Shown here piece after piece: positions 23,627 through 31,875 of a stretch of 37,945 nt of DNA; position 1 is the stretch's first letter; each line of letters starts with the position of its first letter. Origin of the DNA: Solobacterium sp. (GTDB lineage: Bacteria; Bacillota_I; Bacilli_A; Erysipelotrichales; Erysipelotrichaceae); assembly GCA_017469355.1 (NCBI GenBank), contig JAFUGM010000085.1, forward strand, positions 1 to 37,945, read 5' to 3'. The notes under the pieces were generated by a model. The model ran no database searches. It was given only the letters and a program-made list of their open reading frames with translations, and had not been told where the DNA came from. Position numbers and translations under genes: made by a program.

Positions 23627-25915
23627 TTACTGCATAAAGCCTTTGTAAAAAAGAGGAATGGTTTGCGTATCAAATGCGTCCTGTAAACGCTCTATTAATT
23701 CCTCCCGTGACACTGGCGCAATTGCCATGAAGGCAGAAATCGCCTCTTCCTGCGTGTCATCCGGACTTTCCATAATATTTTCAAGGATGTCCTTGAATTG
23801 CCTGATAAAGTGCGGATAGTGCGTCAGATAATATTCTCCCGCAGATCGATCGTTCCGCAGTAATTCTGCCGCACCCCAGGATAATGCGAGAAACTCAACA
23901 ATCTGCTGACCTTTAAGTTCTTCTGACAGTTCCCGTCGGATCAATGAAGAAATCAGACCGCCGATAATCTTGTTCGCCTTCGGATCATTCATTGCGTCCA
24001 CTGCTTCCAGAGCTTCATAAGACATATCAATCAGCCGATAATCTTCCGCTAAGATACGATTGTGATCCATAAAAGCTATTAACGCCCGGATATCATCAAG
24101 TGCCCATTCCGACTCGATTGCCGCATTCACCACATGTTCCATTTCATCTACGAATTGATATTCTTCCGTACTGGAAAGCTCATGCGACTTCAGTAACTTC
24201 ATCAGCTCCTCTAAATCCTCATGGAATCGTCTGCGATCGGAATTGTAGATGTCTTCCCGCAGTTCCATCGCCCGCAGCGCATATACATAACTTCGATCCC
24301 ATTCTCTGAGATCACTAAATGATTCCAGGAACTTCCGTTCTTCTTCCAACATCTTACGGATCATAGTTTCATGACCCTGTTCATGGAGAATCTGGGAGTA
24401 AATCATGGCATATACCTGTGCTTCTTGAGCTACCGGGCCATGCGCCTTCAGGAGGCGCTCTGCCATCGCAAGTTTTCCATTCGTTATAAGAGACGCCGCC
24501 TGGGCAAGCAATGCATAAACCGAGTTAGGGAAATCCCGGCTCAGGCTCTTTGCGAACCGGCTGGCGCGGTTTCCCCTTCGGCTTGTGCAAAGGGAGATCG
24601 TATAGACATATCGAACAATGCCATCGATCCGATCGTCATATTCATCCAGAAGATCGGAAGCCAGTGCCTGCGCTTCATCCATCTCCGAATCATAAAATCT
24701 CCGTAAAAGTAATCCAAGGTCAGACTGGATCTCCTCCGGATAGCCCTTCACAAACTCCTGCAGCCAGAGATATGGCGAACTGGTAAAGGTCAGCGCATCA
24801 CAGCGTCGCTCCAGATAGCGTTTTGCGACTGTCTGGTTCGCAATTCCGCACTGATTCACAAGGTAATCCAGAATCTCCTGTTCACTGCGCTTGGGATCTT
24901 CAACTAACCGCAGCACGTCGCCCTGATATTCCTCCCAAAAAGCAGGATAGCGTTCCTGGATCAGATCAAACAGATGCGGATTTTTCTGATATTCCTGTAA
25001 TACTCCCCAGCACAAGGGAAGATAGTCTCGTTCTGTATAATTCTCTTCCTCGCTCGCCGCCGTAGTAAGATCCATAAATGTCAAGAGAACATGGGAAATC
25101 TCAGGGTCTTCGTTTGCCATATAGCTTTCTATACTGCTGTAACAGCTGTTCAAAGAACCCGCATACTCCTGCATACGGCCAGAATCGCTAAGCGCATCTG
25201 CCAGCTTCTTGAAATATGGTCTTGCCCAAGGGGTCGGATTGATGATTTCGGAGAACTCAGGAATCTTATATGCCAGCATATAATCTTCTATTTTCTCTGG
25301 TTCAAACGTATTCAGATAGGTTGTTACCCGGTCGATATCCTCCGCAAGAAGATCCTCACGCTCCATGAAAATATCCTGTTCAAAACAGGACAGGAACAGT
25401 TTCATGATGGGAAGCCGATACGGTACAACTTCCTGTTTGATGAGAGTTGTCACCGCTTCCAGTCCTTCGATATAAGCCGCATGCCATGCGTCCTCTCCTG
25501 GGATGACCGATCTTATATCTGCCAGCGTATTGTAATAATCTACTGCGATCTGCGGAACCACTTCCACCTGCTTCAGCTCCTGTTCCGCAAGTTCATAACA
25601 ATCTTCCTCAACATAAATCTTGGCGCGGGTAAGATGAACACGGGAATTCACATAAGGAATCGACTGAATCTCGTTCAGATTCTTCTCTGCTGCATCCGGC
25701 TCTCCCAGTTCAAGTAACGTCTCCGCGATCATCCAACGAACCATGCCGGTATCCTGATCATCATAGTGCGAAAGAAGCTGATGACAGCCCTCCAGCACCT
25801 CAATATGATTCTCAAAAAAGAAGTTGGTCAGGATAGTCCCATATTCCTGTTGATACTCTTGCGGTACAGCCGCAATTTCTTCATTTAAATCAATATCCAG
25901 TCGTTCCTCTATCAT
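23627..25915 (-). CDS. Large helical-repeat (TPR-like) protein, function unknown
   Basis: A 762-aa soluble, acidic, almost wholly helical protein with no signal peptide or membrane helix. Segments such as MIAETLLELGEPDAAEKNLNEI, LTRAKIYVEEDCYELAEQEL and ALLAQAASLITNGKLAMAERLL have the spacing of degenerate TPR or HAT repeats, mainly in residues 60-130 and 430-540. No catalytic motif is seen. It is embedded between a GT4 gene (ATGA overlap) and the Wzy-like gene (12 bp), so it belongs to the polysaccharide operon. It may be a scaffold for the glycosyltransferases or a length or assembly controller; this is inference only. Confidence 0.7.
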   Translation of the reverse strand: MIEERLDIDLNEEIAAVPQEYQQEYGTILTNFFFENHIEVLEGCHQLLSHYDDQDTGMVRWMIAETLLELGEPDAAEKNLNEIQSIPYVNSRVHLTRAKIYVEEDCYELAEQELKQVEVVPQIAVDYYNTLADIRSVIPGEDAWHAAYIEGLEAVTTLIKQEVVPYRLPIMKLFLSCFEQDIFMEREDLLAEDIDRVTTYLNTFEPEKIEDYMLAYKIPEFSEIINPTPWARPYFKKLADALSDSGRMQEYAGSLNSCYSSIESYMANEDPEISHVLLTFMDLTTAASEEENYTERDYLPLCWGVLQEYQKNPHLFDLIQERYPAFWEEYQGDVLRLVEDPKRSEQEILDYLVNQCGIANQTVAKRYLERRCDALTFTSSPYLWLQEFVKGYPEEIQSDLGLLLRRFYDSEMDEAQALASDLLDEYDDRIDGIVRYVYTISLCTSRRGNRASRFAKSLSRDFPNSVYALLAQAASLITNGKLAMAERLLKAHGPVAQEAQVYAMIYSQILHEQGHETMIRKMLEEERKFLESFSDLREWDRSYVYALRAMELREDIYNSDRRRFHEDLEELMKLLKSHELSSTEEYQFVDEMEHVVNAAIESEWALDDIRALIAFMDHNRILAEDYRLIDMSYEALEAVDAMNDPKANKIIGGLISSLIRRELSEELKGQQIVEFLALSWGAAELLRNDRSAGEYYLTHYPHFIRQFKDILENIMESPDDTQEEAISAFMAIAPVSREELIERLQDAFDTQTIPLFYKGFMQ

Positions 25916-27075
25916 CCTTCAAACGCCTCCATGAACTTGTTTAACAATGCCTCGTTGGGGTATTCATATCCTTTCAGGAAGTACTTCATGTCATGAAGAT
26001 CCCCAATGGAACATAACGCTGTCTTAAGCCCTTCGGTCAACGCCTCCTGACTGTTTTCTACCACCCAGCCCTGTTCCGGGGCAGTGATCTGCTCTCTGGC
26101 ACCGCTGACCTCCGTTGCCAGCACCGGTGTTCCGACAATTAAACTCTCTGAGATAACTGTTGCGAATCCTTCATACAGACTGCTCGACACATAAAGATCC
26201 GCCTTCGCCATATCCGCATAGGGATTCTGACGGTATCCAAGAAAGACCACATTGTTCATGTTCATCTCTTTCACCATGGTGCGAAGCTTGTCTTCTTCCT
26301 CCCCACCCCCAATCAGATACAGTGTGTGGTGATTTCCTGAGAGATAGGTTTCATGACTTGCGATCAGAAGCCGATCAATACTTTTCTGGGGATGAAACCG
26401 GGCAACGGTAATGATATTGGGGCCATCCGTCCCATTGATTTCACTCCCATCATCTTCCTTCAGCGCTTCTTTAATCCGCTCGGTATCCATCAGATTGTGA
26501 ATGGTAATCCCATTTGACACATGAAATACCGTTTCATAGGCAATCAATGCCTTCTCACTATCAGCGATATTCAGATCAATATGTTTTAATGCCTCCTGCA
26601 CAAGCGGCATATGATTGCGGGAATAGTTACAGACACTGTAGTCGGTCAGTACCCAGTTGATTTTCCGTTTACTGTCGCCATAGGCGGTAAAGATGGTACA
26701 GAATCCTTCCTTCGCCGCAATTTCAACATCATACTGCTTAGTCAGAATCTTCTTACGCTCAGAGCGAATTTTATTTTTAATCAATCCGGTCTTCATATAG
26801 GTAAGCAGACGAAGTTTCCCAGCCAGATCTTTGAATTTCCGCTGTTGCCAAAGGAGTTCGAGTGACTGATCAACTTCACGAAAAAAAGCACTGCCTTCAA
26901 TGACATGAACCCGGGAAGGAATTTCCTTCAGCAGCATTCCTTCCTTATGCAGAATCAGAAGATCAATTTCATATTTTTCTTCCGGAAGCGCAGCCATCAG
27001 TGTATTCAGTACTCTGGCCACCCCTCCCATCTGCATTTCATCATTTACGAATAATATCTGTTTCTTATCGGTCAT
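25912..27075 (-). CDS. Glycosyltransferase family 4
   Basis: A 387-aa GT-B enzyme. The N-terminal ILFVNDEMQMGGVARVLNTL is the usual acceptor-domain start of GT4 proteins. The donor domain shows NIITVARFHPQKSIDRL, LYLIGGGEEEDKLR, VVFLGYRQNPYADMAKADL and SLYEGFATVISESLIVGTPV with the intact E-x7-E motif, then GAREQI. It likely adds a sugar to the growing lipid-linked unit. It overlaps the upstream GT2 gene by 11 nt and the TPR-like gene by ATGA. Confidence 0.92.
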   Translation of the reverse strand: MTDKKQILFVNDEMQMGGVARVLNTLMAALPEEKYEIDLLILHKEGMLLKEIPSRVHVIEGSAFFREVDQSLELLWQQRKFKDLAGKLRLLTYMKTGLIKNKIRSERKKILTKQYDVEIAAKEGFCTIFTAYGDSKRKINWVLTDYSVCNYSRNHMPLVQEALKHIDLNIADSEKALIAYETVFHVSNGITIHNLMDTERIKEALKEDDGSEINGTDGPNIITVARFHPQKSIDRLLIASHETYLSGNHHTLYLIGGGEEEDKLRTMVKEMNMNNVVFLGYRQNPYADMAKADLYVSSSLYEGFATVISESLIVGTPVLATEVSGAREQITAPEQGWVVENSQEALTEGLKTALCSIGDLHDMKYFLKGYEYPNEALLNKFMEAFEG

Positions 27076-28027
27076 ATATCTTCAGCACCATCCCGTAATA
27101 CTTGTTAGACAACAGCCGGTAAATCAGTTTCTTCCTGAATCCCGCATTACGCACGAAGGAACTGTTCATATAATCCGGAACCCGCTGAACCAGCTGATTC
27201 ATGTTTTCCTTCAACAGTTCTTCCCGCTTCTTTGTATGTTCCATATCCTTGATCTTCAGGGTTGTAATATCGAGCCCGAAGATCAGATACATCTGTTCAA
27301 TTTCCCTCTGTACCGCCGCTTCATTTCCGTGGTTAGTCACATACTCCTTCACCCGGTCAATCGCATCATAGATATGAAATACTCTGCGGTCCGTACTGTG
27401 CTGAATACTTCCAGAACGCTGGCGATAGAAATAAAGCGGTTCATCCACTTTCGTCACAAGCGAGCTTCGATAAATCTGAATCGGTACGGTCGCAAGATCT
27501 TCATACAGTTTCCCCACAGGAAACTGAACTTCCTGGAACAGTTCTGTTTTATATAGTTTATTGCATGCGCTGTTATTAATACGAATGAGATCCGGCTGCT
27601 CATGTATAGAAGACTGTTGAAAGACTCCTCCGGAGGAAAACTCCCGATGTCCATCCTCATAGACATATTCCATATCAGAAACAGAAATATCCGCACCGGA
27701 TTCCAACCCCTTTAACAGCAGCTCCACATACTTCGGGCTAATCGTATCATCTCCGTCAATAAAACAGATATACTTTCCGTTCGCGTGTAAAATCCCATAG
27801 TTTCGCGCATCACTTAAACCACCATTTGGCTTATCGAGCAGTATTACCCGTAAATCCTTGTGTACATAGTCTTCAAGAATCGCCCGGCTTCCGTCCGTAC
27901 TGCCGTCATTTACAGCCAGAATCTCAAGGGATTCATAAGTCTGCGCAAGAATACTGTCCAGACATTCCCTGAGGAACTGCTCGACGTTATAAACCGGAAT
28001 TACCACTGTCACAACTGGCTGATTCAT
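27065..28027 (-). CDS. Glycosyltransferase family 2 (first gene of the polysaccharide operon)
   Basis: A 320-aa GT2 enzyme with VTVVIPVYNVEQFLRECLDS, VNDGSTDGSRAIL, KPNGGLSDARNYG and the metal-binding DGDD (FIDGDDTISPKYV), then NSACNKLYKTELF and FPVGKLYEDLAT. It heads the long minus-strand locus. The ATG at 28027 has no ribosome site; an extended -10 (TGCTATACT) ends 9 nt before it, so the mRNA should start only about 2 nt before or at the ATG. The next upstream gene is the helicase (stop 28151). Confidence 0.92.
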   Translation of the reverse strand: MNQPVVTVVIPVYNVEQFLRECLDSILAQTYESLEILAVNDGSTDGSRAILEDYVHKDLRVILLDKPNGGLSDARNYGILHANGKYICFIDGDDTISPKYVELLLKGLESGADISVSDMEYVYEDGHREFSSGGVFQQSSIHEQPDLIRINNSACNKLYKTELFQEVQFPVGKLYEDLATVPIQIYRSSLVTKVDEPLYFYRQRSGSIQHSTDRRVFHIYDAIDRVKEYVTNHGNEAAVQREIEQMYLIFGLDITTLKIKDMEHTKKREELLKENMNQLVQRVPDYMNSSFVRNAGFRKKLIYRLLSNKYYGMVLKIYDR

Positions 28028-28036
28028 ACAGAAACA

Positions 28037-28045
28037 AGTATAGCA
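28037..28045 (-). promoter_or_regulatory. Extended -10 promoter of the polysaccharide operon, predicted leaderless
   Basis: TGCTATACT on the minus strand, with TATACT ending 9 nt before the ATG at 28027. No Shine-Dalgarno sequence fits between. The same 9-mer lies before the helicase gene. Confidence 0.6.
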
Positions 28046-28091
28046 TGACAGGGATAACGTAACGGACTGGGAATCGCTCGATGATAGTGCA

Positions 28092-28122
28092 GTTGAAGTG
28101 AAATAGTGAACTTCACCTCAAC
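28092..28122. repeat. Imperfect inverted repeat between helicase and polysaccharide operon
   Basis: GTTGAAGTGAA (28092-28102) pairs with TTCACCTCAAC (28112-28122) with one mismatch and a 9-nt loop. There is no T-run on either side, so it is a poor terminator. It lies 47 bp upstream of the operon's -10 and after the helicase stop, and could be an operator. Confidence 0.45.
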
Positions 28123-28150
28123 ACCTTTACAGGAATCAGCAGATCAAATA

Positions 28151-29857
28151 TCACAGGTCATAATCTTTCCGTATATCAGTGAATACAGATTCTACTGATT
28201 TTGTTCTTCCTGCTTTCATATCCTCATATTCCTTATCCAATTCCGCATCCATTTCCACATCAGAAAGTTGGCTGGCATCCACCAGACCTGATCCAGGCAG
28301 TTTCATCTCATCCTGATGTTCTTGCCTTATCGCATAAGGACGTGAAGCTGTTTCTGACATCCACTTCATCACCAGCCAGTAATTCTGCTCTGATTTTGTT
28401 TTTGCACTTTGAATGCGAGTTGTGTAGCAGTTTGACCCTAACCGCCAATCTGCTCGTGTAAGCCCTTCTTCAATACAGCGAATCACTTCGGTTCGAAGCT
28501 GTGGATCAAATGAATGCTGTTCCAGCATGTGATATGCGACATCCTCATAGATCGGACAGTCAAATGTATTATCCAAGGAATGATATTTCATGGATATGGT
28601 TTCGGTTTCACTTAGCGTATCCAACAGATAGTATGGTGTATCCACCATAGCTCCTGTGTGAAGATAATAAAGAACCGCATTCTTATTCGTTCCATGACGA
28701 AGTATTCGCCCCAGACGCTGGATGCGCTGTCTTGTGCTGGAGGAAGAAGAAACCACAATCCCCGCAGACACCTCAGGGACATTCAATCCTTCATCCAGTG
28801 CCCTGCAGGTCACTAAGATACGATCATCTCCACTTCGCATGCGTTCCAAATAATATTTCTTCATTTCGTCGGAAAGCTCCGAGTGATAATGACCGACTCT
28901 TGTCGTCACTTCCGCTTTGATACGTGAGTAAAGAAACTCTGCCTGAGAAATCCGTTCGCAGAACAGGATAACCTGTTCCTCCGGTTTTAGTCGCTTCACC
29001 AGTTCTACCGCACAGCGAACCCTGTTTTCTGCCAGAAGAACGATTTTCTTCCGCATACGAACAAACTGGCAGAACAAAGCTTCCATCCCTTCTGGATCTT
29101 CCGTTTCCATAGAAGACAGAAAGTGAAACAGCTGTTCCACATTCATTACGCTGATCTCGGGATATGCCTTGCGCAGTTCATTATAGAGCTTGCGGATTCT
29201 CTGATCCAAGGAGGCATAATTCCGCAATTCTTCCGGAGATAATTCAACGCTTACCTGAATCAATGAAAATGGGGAAACTGTGCCATCTTCAGCGGCCTGC
29301 TTTGTATCATAGGTATAAATTAGGTCACCAAGAGAAGGCACAAGCACTTCATTGAAATTGGAATGATATGGGGTAGCCGACATACCTAAGGAATGATACA
29401 TACGTTCATCAAAGTCGGGATGATTCAAGAATGAAAAGATCAGTCGGTTAGATTCGCCGGTATAACGATGACATTCATCGCAGATCAGGAACTGATGGAT
29501 ACCACGTTTCATATTTTGAATCATATGGCGGGAAATGGTGTATCTGGCAGAATTAATCACATAAATCATGAACAGGCGGTCTGGATCCTGCTTCAGTTCT
29601 CCCTGCCACATGCCAATATCATGAATATCCAGATTCGGAAATATCCTCAGGATTTCCTTTTTCCATTGCGATGCCAGGGCACAGGTGGGCACTACAATGC
29701 GAATCTGAATCCGATCCGCATAGTTCTCCATCAAAGAAGCAGCCGCATAGAGGGCAAACCACGTTTTCCCCGCTCCGGTAGCCACATGAATGATTCCTTT
29801 GGTATGGTTCGCTTTCCAGATGTCCATGCATTGATTCTGCCAGGGATATAATTCCAT
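28151..29857 (-). CDS. SF2 DEAD/DEAH-type helicase (XPB/UvrB-like), putative defence module subunit
   Basis: The start is set at 29857 (MELYPWQNQ) so that the Q-motif-like LYPWQ opens the protein; 568 aa. All SF2 motifs are visible: I ATGAGKT (26-32), Ia VVPTCALASQW (55-65), II DECH (127-130), III GMSATP (158-163), IV ILFCERIS, V ILVTCRALDEGLNVPEVSAG, VI QRIQRLGRILR. The order and the 'DECH' form fit the XPB/Rad25-like translocases found in phage defence systems. The C-terminal 170 residues are family-specific. It is divergent from, and 74 bp away from, three genes encoding a coiled-coil protein and two P-loop ATPases, and probably works with them. An extended -10 abuts the ATG and no ribosome site exists, suggesting a leaderless mRNA. 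Confidence 0.88.
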   Translation of the reverse strand: MELYPWQNQCMDIWKANHTKGIIHVATGAGKTWFALYAAASLMENYADRIQIRIVVPTCALASQWKKEILRIFPNLDIHDIGMWQGELKQDPDRLFMIYVINSARYTISRHMIQNMKRGIHQFLICDECHRYTGESNRLIFSFLNHPDFDERMYHSLGMSATPYHSNFNEVLVPSLGDLIYTYDTKQAAEDGTVSPFSLIQVSVELSPEELRNYASLDQRIRKLYNELRKAYPEISVMNVEQLFHFLSSMETEDPEGMEALFCQFVRMRKKIVLLAENRVRCAVELVKRLKPEEQVILFCERISQAEFLYSRIKAEVTTRVGHYHSELSDEMKKYYLERMRSGDDRILVTCRALDEGLNVPEVSAGIVVSSSSSTRQRIQRLGRILRHGTNKNAVLYYLHTGAMVDTPYYLLDTLSETETISMKYHSLDNTFDCPIYEDVAYHMLEQHSFDPQLRTEVIRCIEEGLTRADWRLGSNCYTTRIQSAKTKSEQNYWLVMKWMSETASRPYAIRQEHQDEMKLPGSGLVDASQLSDVEMDAELDKEYEDMKAGRTKSVESVFTDIRKDYDL

Positions 29858-29863
29858 GGCGAA

Positions 29864-29872
29864 AGTATAGCA
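29864..29872 (-). promoter_or_regulatory. Extended -10 promoter of the helicase gene, predicted leaderless
   Basis: TGCTATACT on the minus strand; TATACT ends only 6 nt before the ATG at 29857. Transcription would start at or next to the A of ATG. Confidence 0.65.
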
Positions 29873-29900
29873 CAGCAATGCAGGAACAACATTTTCCCGA

Positions 29901-29906
29901 TATAAT
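29901..29906 (+). promoter_or_regulatory. -10 box of the three-gene ATPase operon
   Basis: TATAAT on the plus strand, 25 nt before the ATG at 29932, with AAGGGG (ribosome site) between. It is only 28 bp from the helicase -10, so the two divergent promoters share their upstream DNA and are likely co-controlled. Confidence 0.6.
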
Positions 29907-29931
29907 ATGTCCAGTACAAGGGGAAAATATT

Positions 29932-30702
29932 ATGAACTATGAAAATCTGTATGAAGAACTGACCACTACTGAAAAAGACCTTTCATCCGCCATCAAAGAC
30001 ATCCAGAAGTACTCAAAGCAGATCATAAAGAGTACGCAGACTGGAGATCTCAAAGACATTGATAAGGCGCTTAAATCTCTCAAATCTGCACTTGATGCGA
30101 CGAGGGACTCCTATAAGGAAATCAAATCCTCTGTGGATGGATTCGATCGGTTTGCTTATATCAATGACGGACAATTTTCTGATCAGATGCTGGAAGAATG
30201 CAAACTCCAGGGAGTTGATGCCAAAGATCTGGGTGGACTCACCTACGAACTGTTTCCAAACAAGGTTTCCATTAACAGTGAAACATTGGATATTACAGTA
30301 GATAAGAAGAAATACTCCTACCTTCGTCCCAAGGCATTGGTAGAAACCATCAAAGCCGGGCAGGAAAAACTCAAGAAGGAACCATTTAATGCGGATCGGT
30401 TTATCAATGAACTCGCTGATGCGTATGATACCGTGATTCTCCGCGGTAAGAAAAAGTCACCTTCCGCAGAAGTTAAGCTTTCTGATGTCTATCTTCGTAT
30501 GGCACCTACCGCCAGAGCCAAAAAGGAATATGACAAGCAGACGTTCGCGTTTGACCTTGCGAGATTATATGCCTCTGATGTACGTTCCACAAAAGATGGA
30601 CGCGCATTAAATCTCAGTACCAGCCGTGATAATAAGAATGCGATTCGGTTCCTTGATCAAAATGGTCACGAACAGTATTACGCATTGATCAGTTTCATCT
30701 AA
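29932..30702 (+). CDS. Coiled-coil protein of unknown family, first subunit of the ATPase operon
   Basis: Start 29932 (MNYENLYEE) is chosen because AAGGGG lies 8 nt upstream; the longer frame start at 29878 lies before the promoter. The 256-aa product has an N-terminal coiled coil (about 5-70, heptad-like: LSSAIKDIQKYSKQI, ALKSLKSALDATRDSY). A compact alpha/beta domain follows (about 75-256), with notable segments YELFPNKVSIN, KKKYSYLRPKALVETIK, FINELADAYDTVIL, FAFDLARLY and the C-terminal NAIRFLDQNGHEQYYALISF. I recognise no nuclease, TerB or kleisin motif. The position before two ATPases suggests an adaptor or sensor subunit. Confidence 0.8.
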   Translation: MNYENLYEELTTTEKDLSSAIKDIQKYSKQIIKSTQTGDLKDIDKALKSLKSALDATRDSYKEIKSSVDGFDRFAYINDGQFSDQMLEECKLQGVDAKDLGGLTYELFPNKVSINSETLDITVDKKKYSYLRPKALVETIKAGQEKLKKEPFNADRFINELADAYDTVILRGKKKSPSAEVKLSDVYLRMAPTARAKKEYDKQTFAFDLARLYASDVRSTKDGRALNLSTSRDNKNAIRFLDQNGHEQYYALISFI

Positions 30703-30723
30703 TCAGAAAGGAGTTTACTTCAT

Positions 30724-31875
30724 ATGATTCAATCCTCTTCCGGAGATGGGTTTCTTCTTGAATTTCTGGATGATATGTACCTGAAGGATTTTATTGCCAA
30801 AGGCGGCAGTAAGATCAAATTTGTTACCGGTCGCCCAGGTTCCGGCAAAACATATTTCCAGAACAAGCTTTCTGAAGCCGCGAAACAAGACGGCTATGTT
30901 GTTGTGAGTCTTTCAGCGAAACAGGTATGGCTGAATGATTTTAAGGAAGTATATCTGGCAGTTTTATCGAAATTGAACTTCGATTCTCTGATTCAGGACT
31001 GTGCTAAGGAGCTGATCCGGAAACTGGATTATGATCCAGATTCCATTCCTGAAGGTCAGCGATTCATTGACTATCTGGCTTCTCATGATGAAGCGAACAT
31101 TCTCACTAAAAGGGCGCTTCGGGAAGAACTGTCCCGTCAATTCCTTCAGAATCCCCTGCTGGACAACAATTTCGCTTCCATCTGCGCACAGTTGACCGCA
31201 GACATTCTCGGGCATCCAACCATGGAGGACGGAGATAAAGATATTCTTTACCGCTGGCTGAATGCGGATAAGACCGTGAAGCTGACAGAACTGAGAATGC
31301 TGGGTCTTGCGCCGGTGCGCATCACTAAGTTCAATGCCCGGCATATGTTGCGATCACTGGCTGAAATGATCCGTATTGGCGGAAATGCCGGATTGATTGT
31401 ATTGGTGGATGATCTGGATATTCTGCAGGATAACAGTGGATTGGAAGAACTTCATTACACCAAAATGAAGCGTGACGATACATATGAGTCCATTCGTCAA
31501 CTGATTGATGATATCGACACCATGCGCAGCCTCATGTTTGTGTTCGCCTTCGACCGCGCACTCATGGATAATGAGCGGGAAGGTCTGAAATCCTATCAGG
31601 CACTATGGATGCGAATTCAGAATGAAGTATATGCGGAACGAATGAACCGGTTCTCCGATATTCTTGATCTGGATCGTCTTGCGAACCAGGTCTATGACTC
31701 AGACTATATCCTCGAAATGTCTCTGCGCTTTGCAGAGGAAGCAGAGCGCACTTCTCGAAATGCAATGATTCTGGACGATGAAGCCATCCGCCAAATCATT
31801 GAAAAAGCAAAATTCGGATCCACTGGTCTTCCAGAACTGATCCGCAAAGCTACACTGGAAGGAGAATCAAAATGA
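30724..31875 (+). CDS. P-loop ATPase 1 of the putative defence module (BREX-like ATP-binding protein)
   Basis: A 383-aa STAND/AAA-like P-loop protein. Walker A is GRPGSGKT (36-43) after KFVTG; Walker B is LIVLVDDLDIL (about 224-234). SLMFVFAFDRALM resembles a sensor-1 strand. The region between holds long helices (EELSRQFLQNPLLDNN) typical of proteins labelled 'BREX system ATP-binding' or 'ATP-binding protein' of unknown role. It is probably the partner of the second ATPase, with which it overlaps by ATGA, and may form a mixed ring or loader with it. AAAGGAG lies 10 nt before the ATG. ATPase activity is predicted, the substrate is unknown. Confidence 0.85.
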   Translation: MIQSSSGDGFLLEFLDDMYLKDFIAKGGSKIKFVTGRPGSGKTYFQNKLSEAAKQDGYVVVSLSAKQVWLNDFKEVYLAVLSKLNFDSLIQDCAKELIRKLDYDPDSIPEGQRFIDYLASHDEANILTKRALREELSRQFLQNPLLDNNFASICAQLTADILGHPTMEDGDKDILYRWLNADKTVKLTELRMLGLAPVRITKFNARHMLRSLAEMIRIGGNAGLIVLVDDLDILQDNSGLEELHYTKMKRDDTYESIRQLIDDIDTMRSLMFVFAFDRALMDNEREGLKSYQALWMRIQNEVYAERMNRFSDILDLDRLANQVYDSDYILEMSLRFAEEAERTSRNAMILDDEAIRQIIEKAKFGSTGLPELIRKATLEGESK

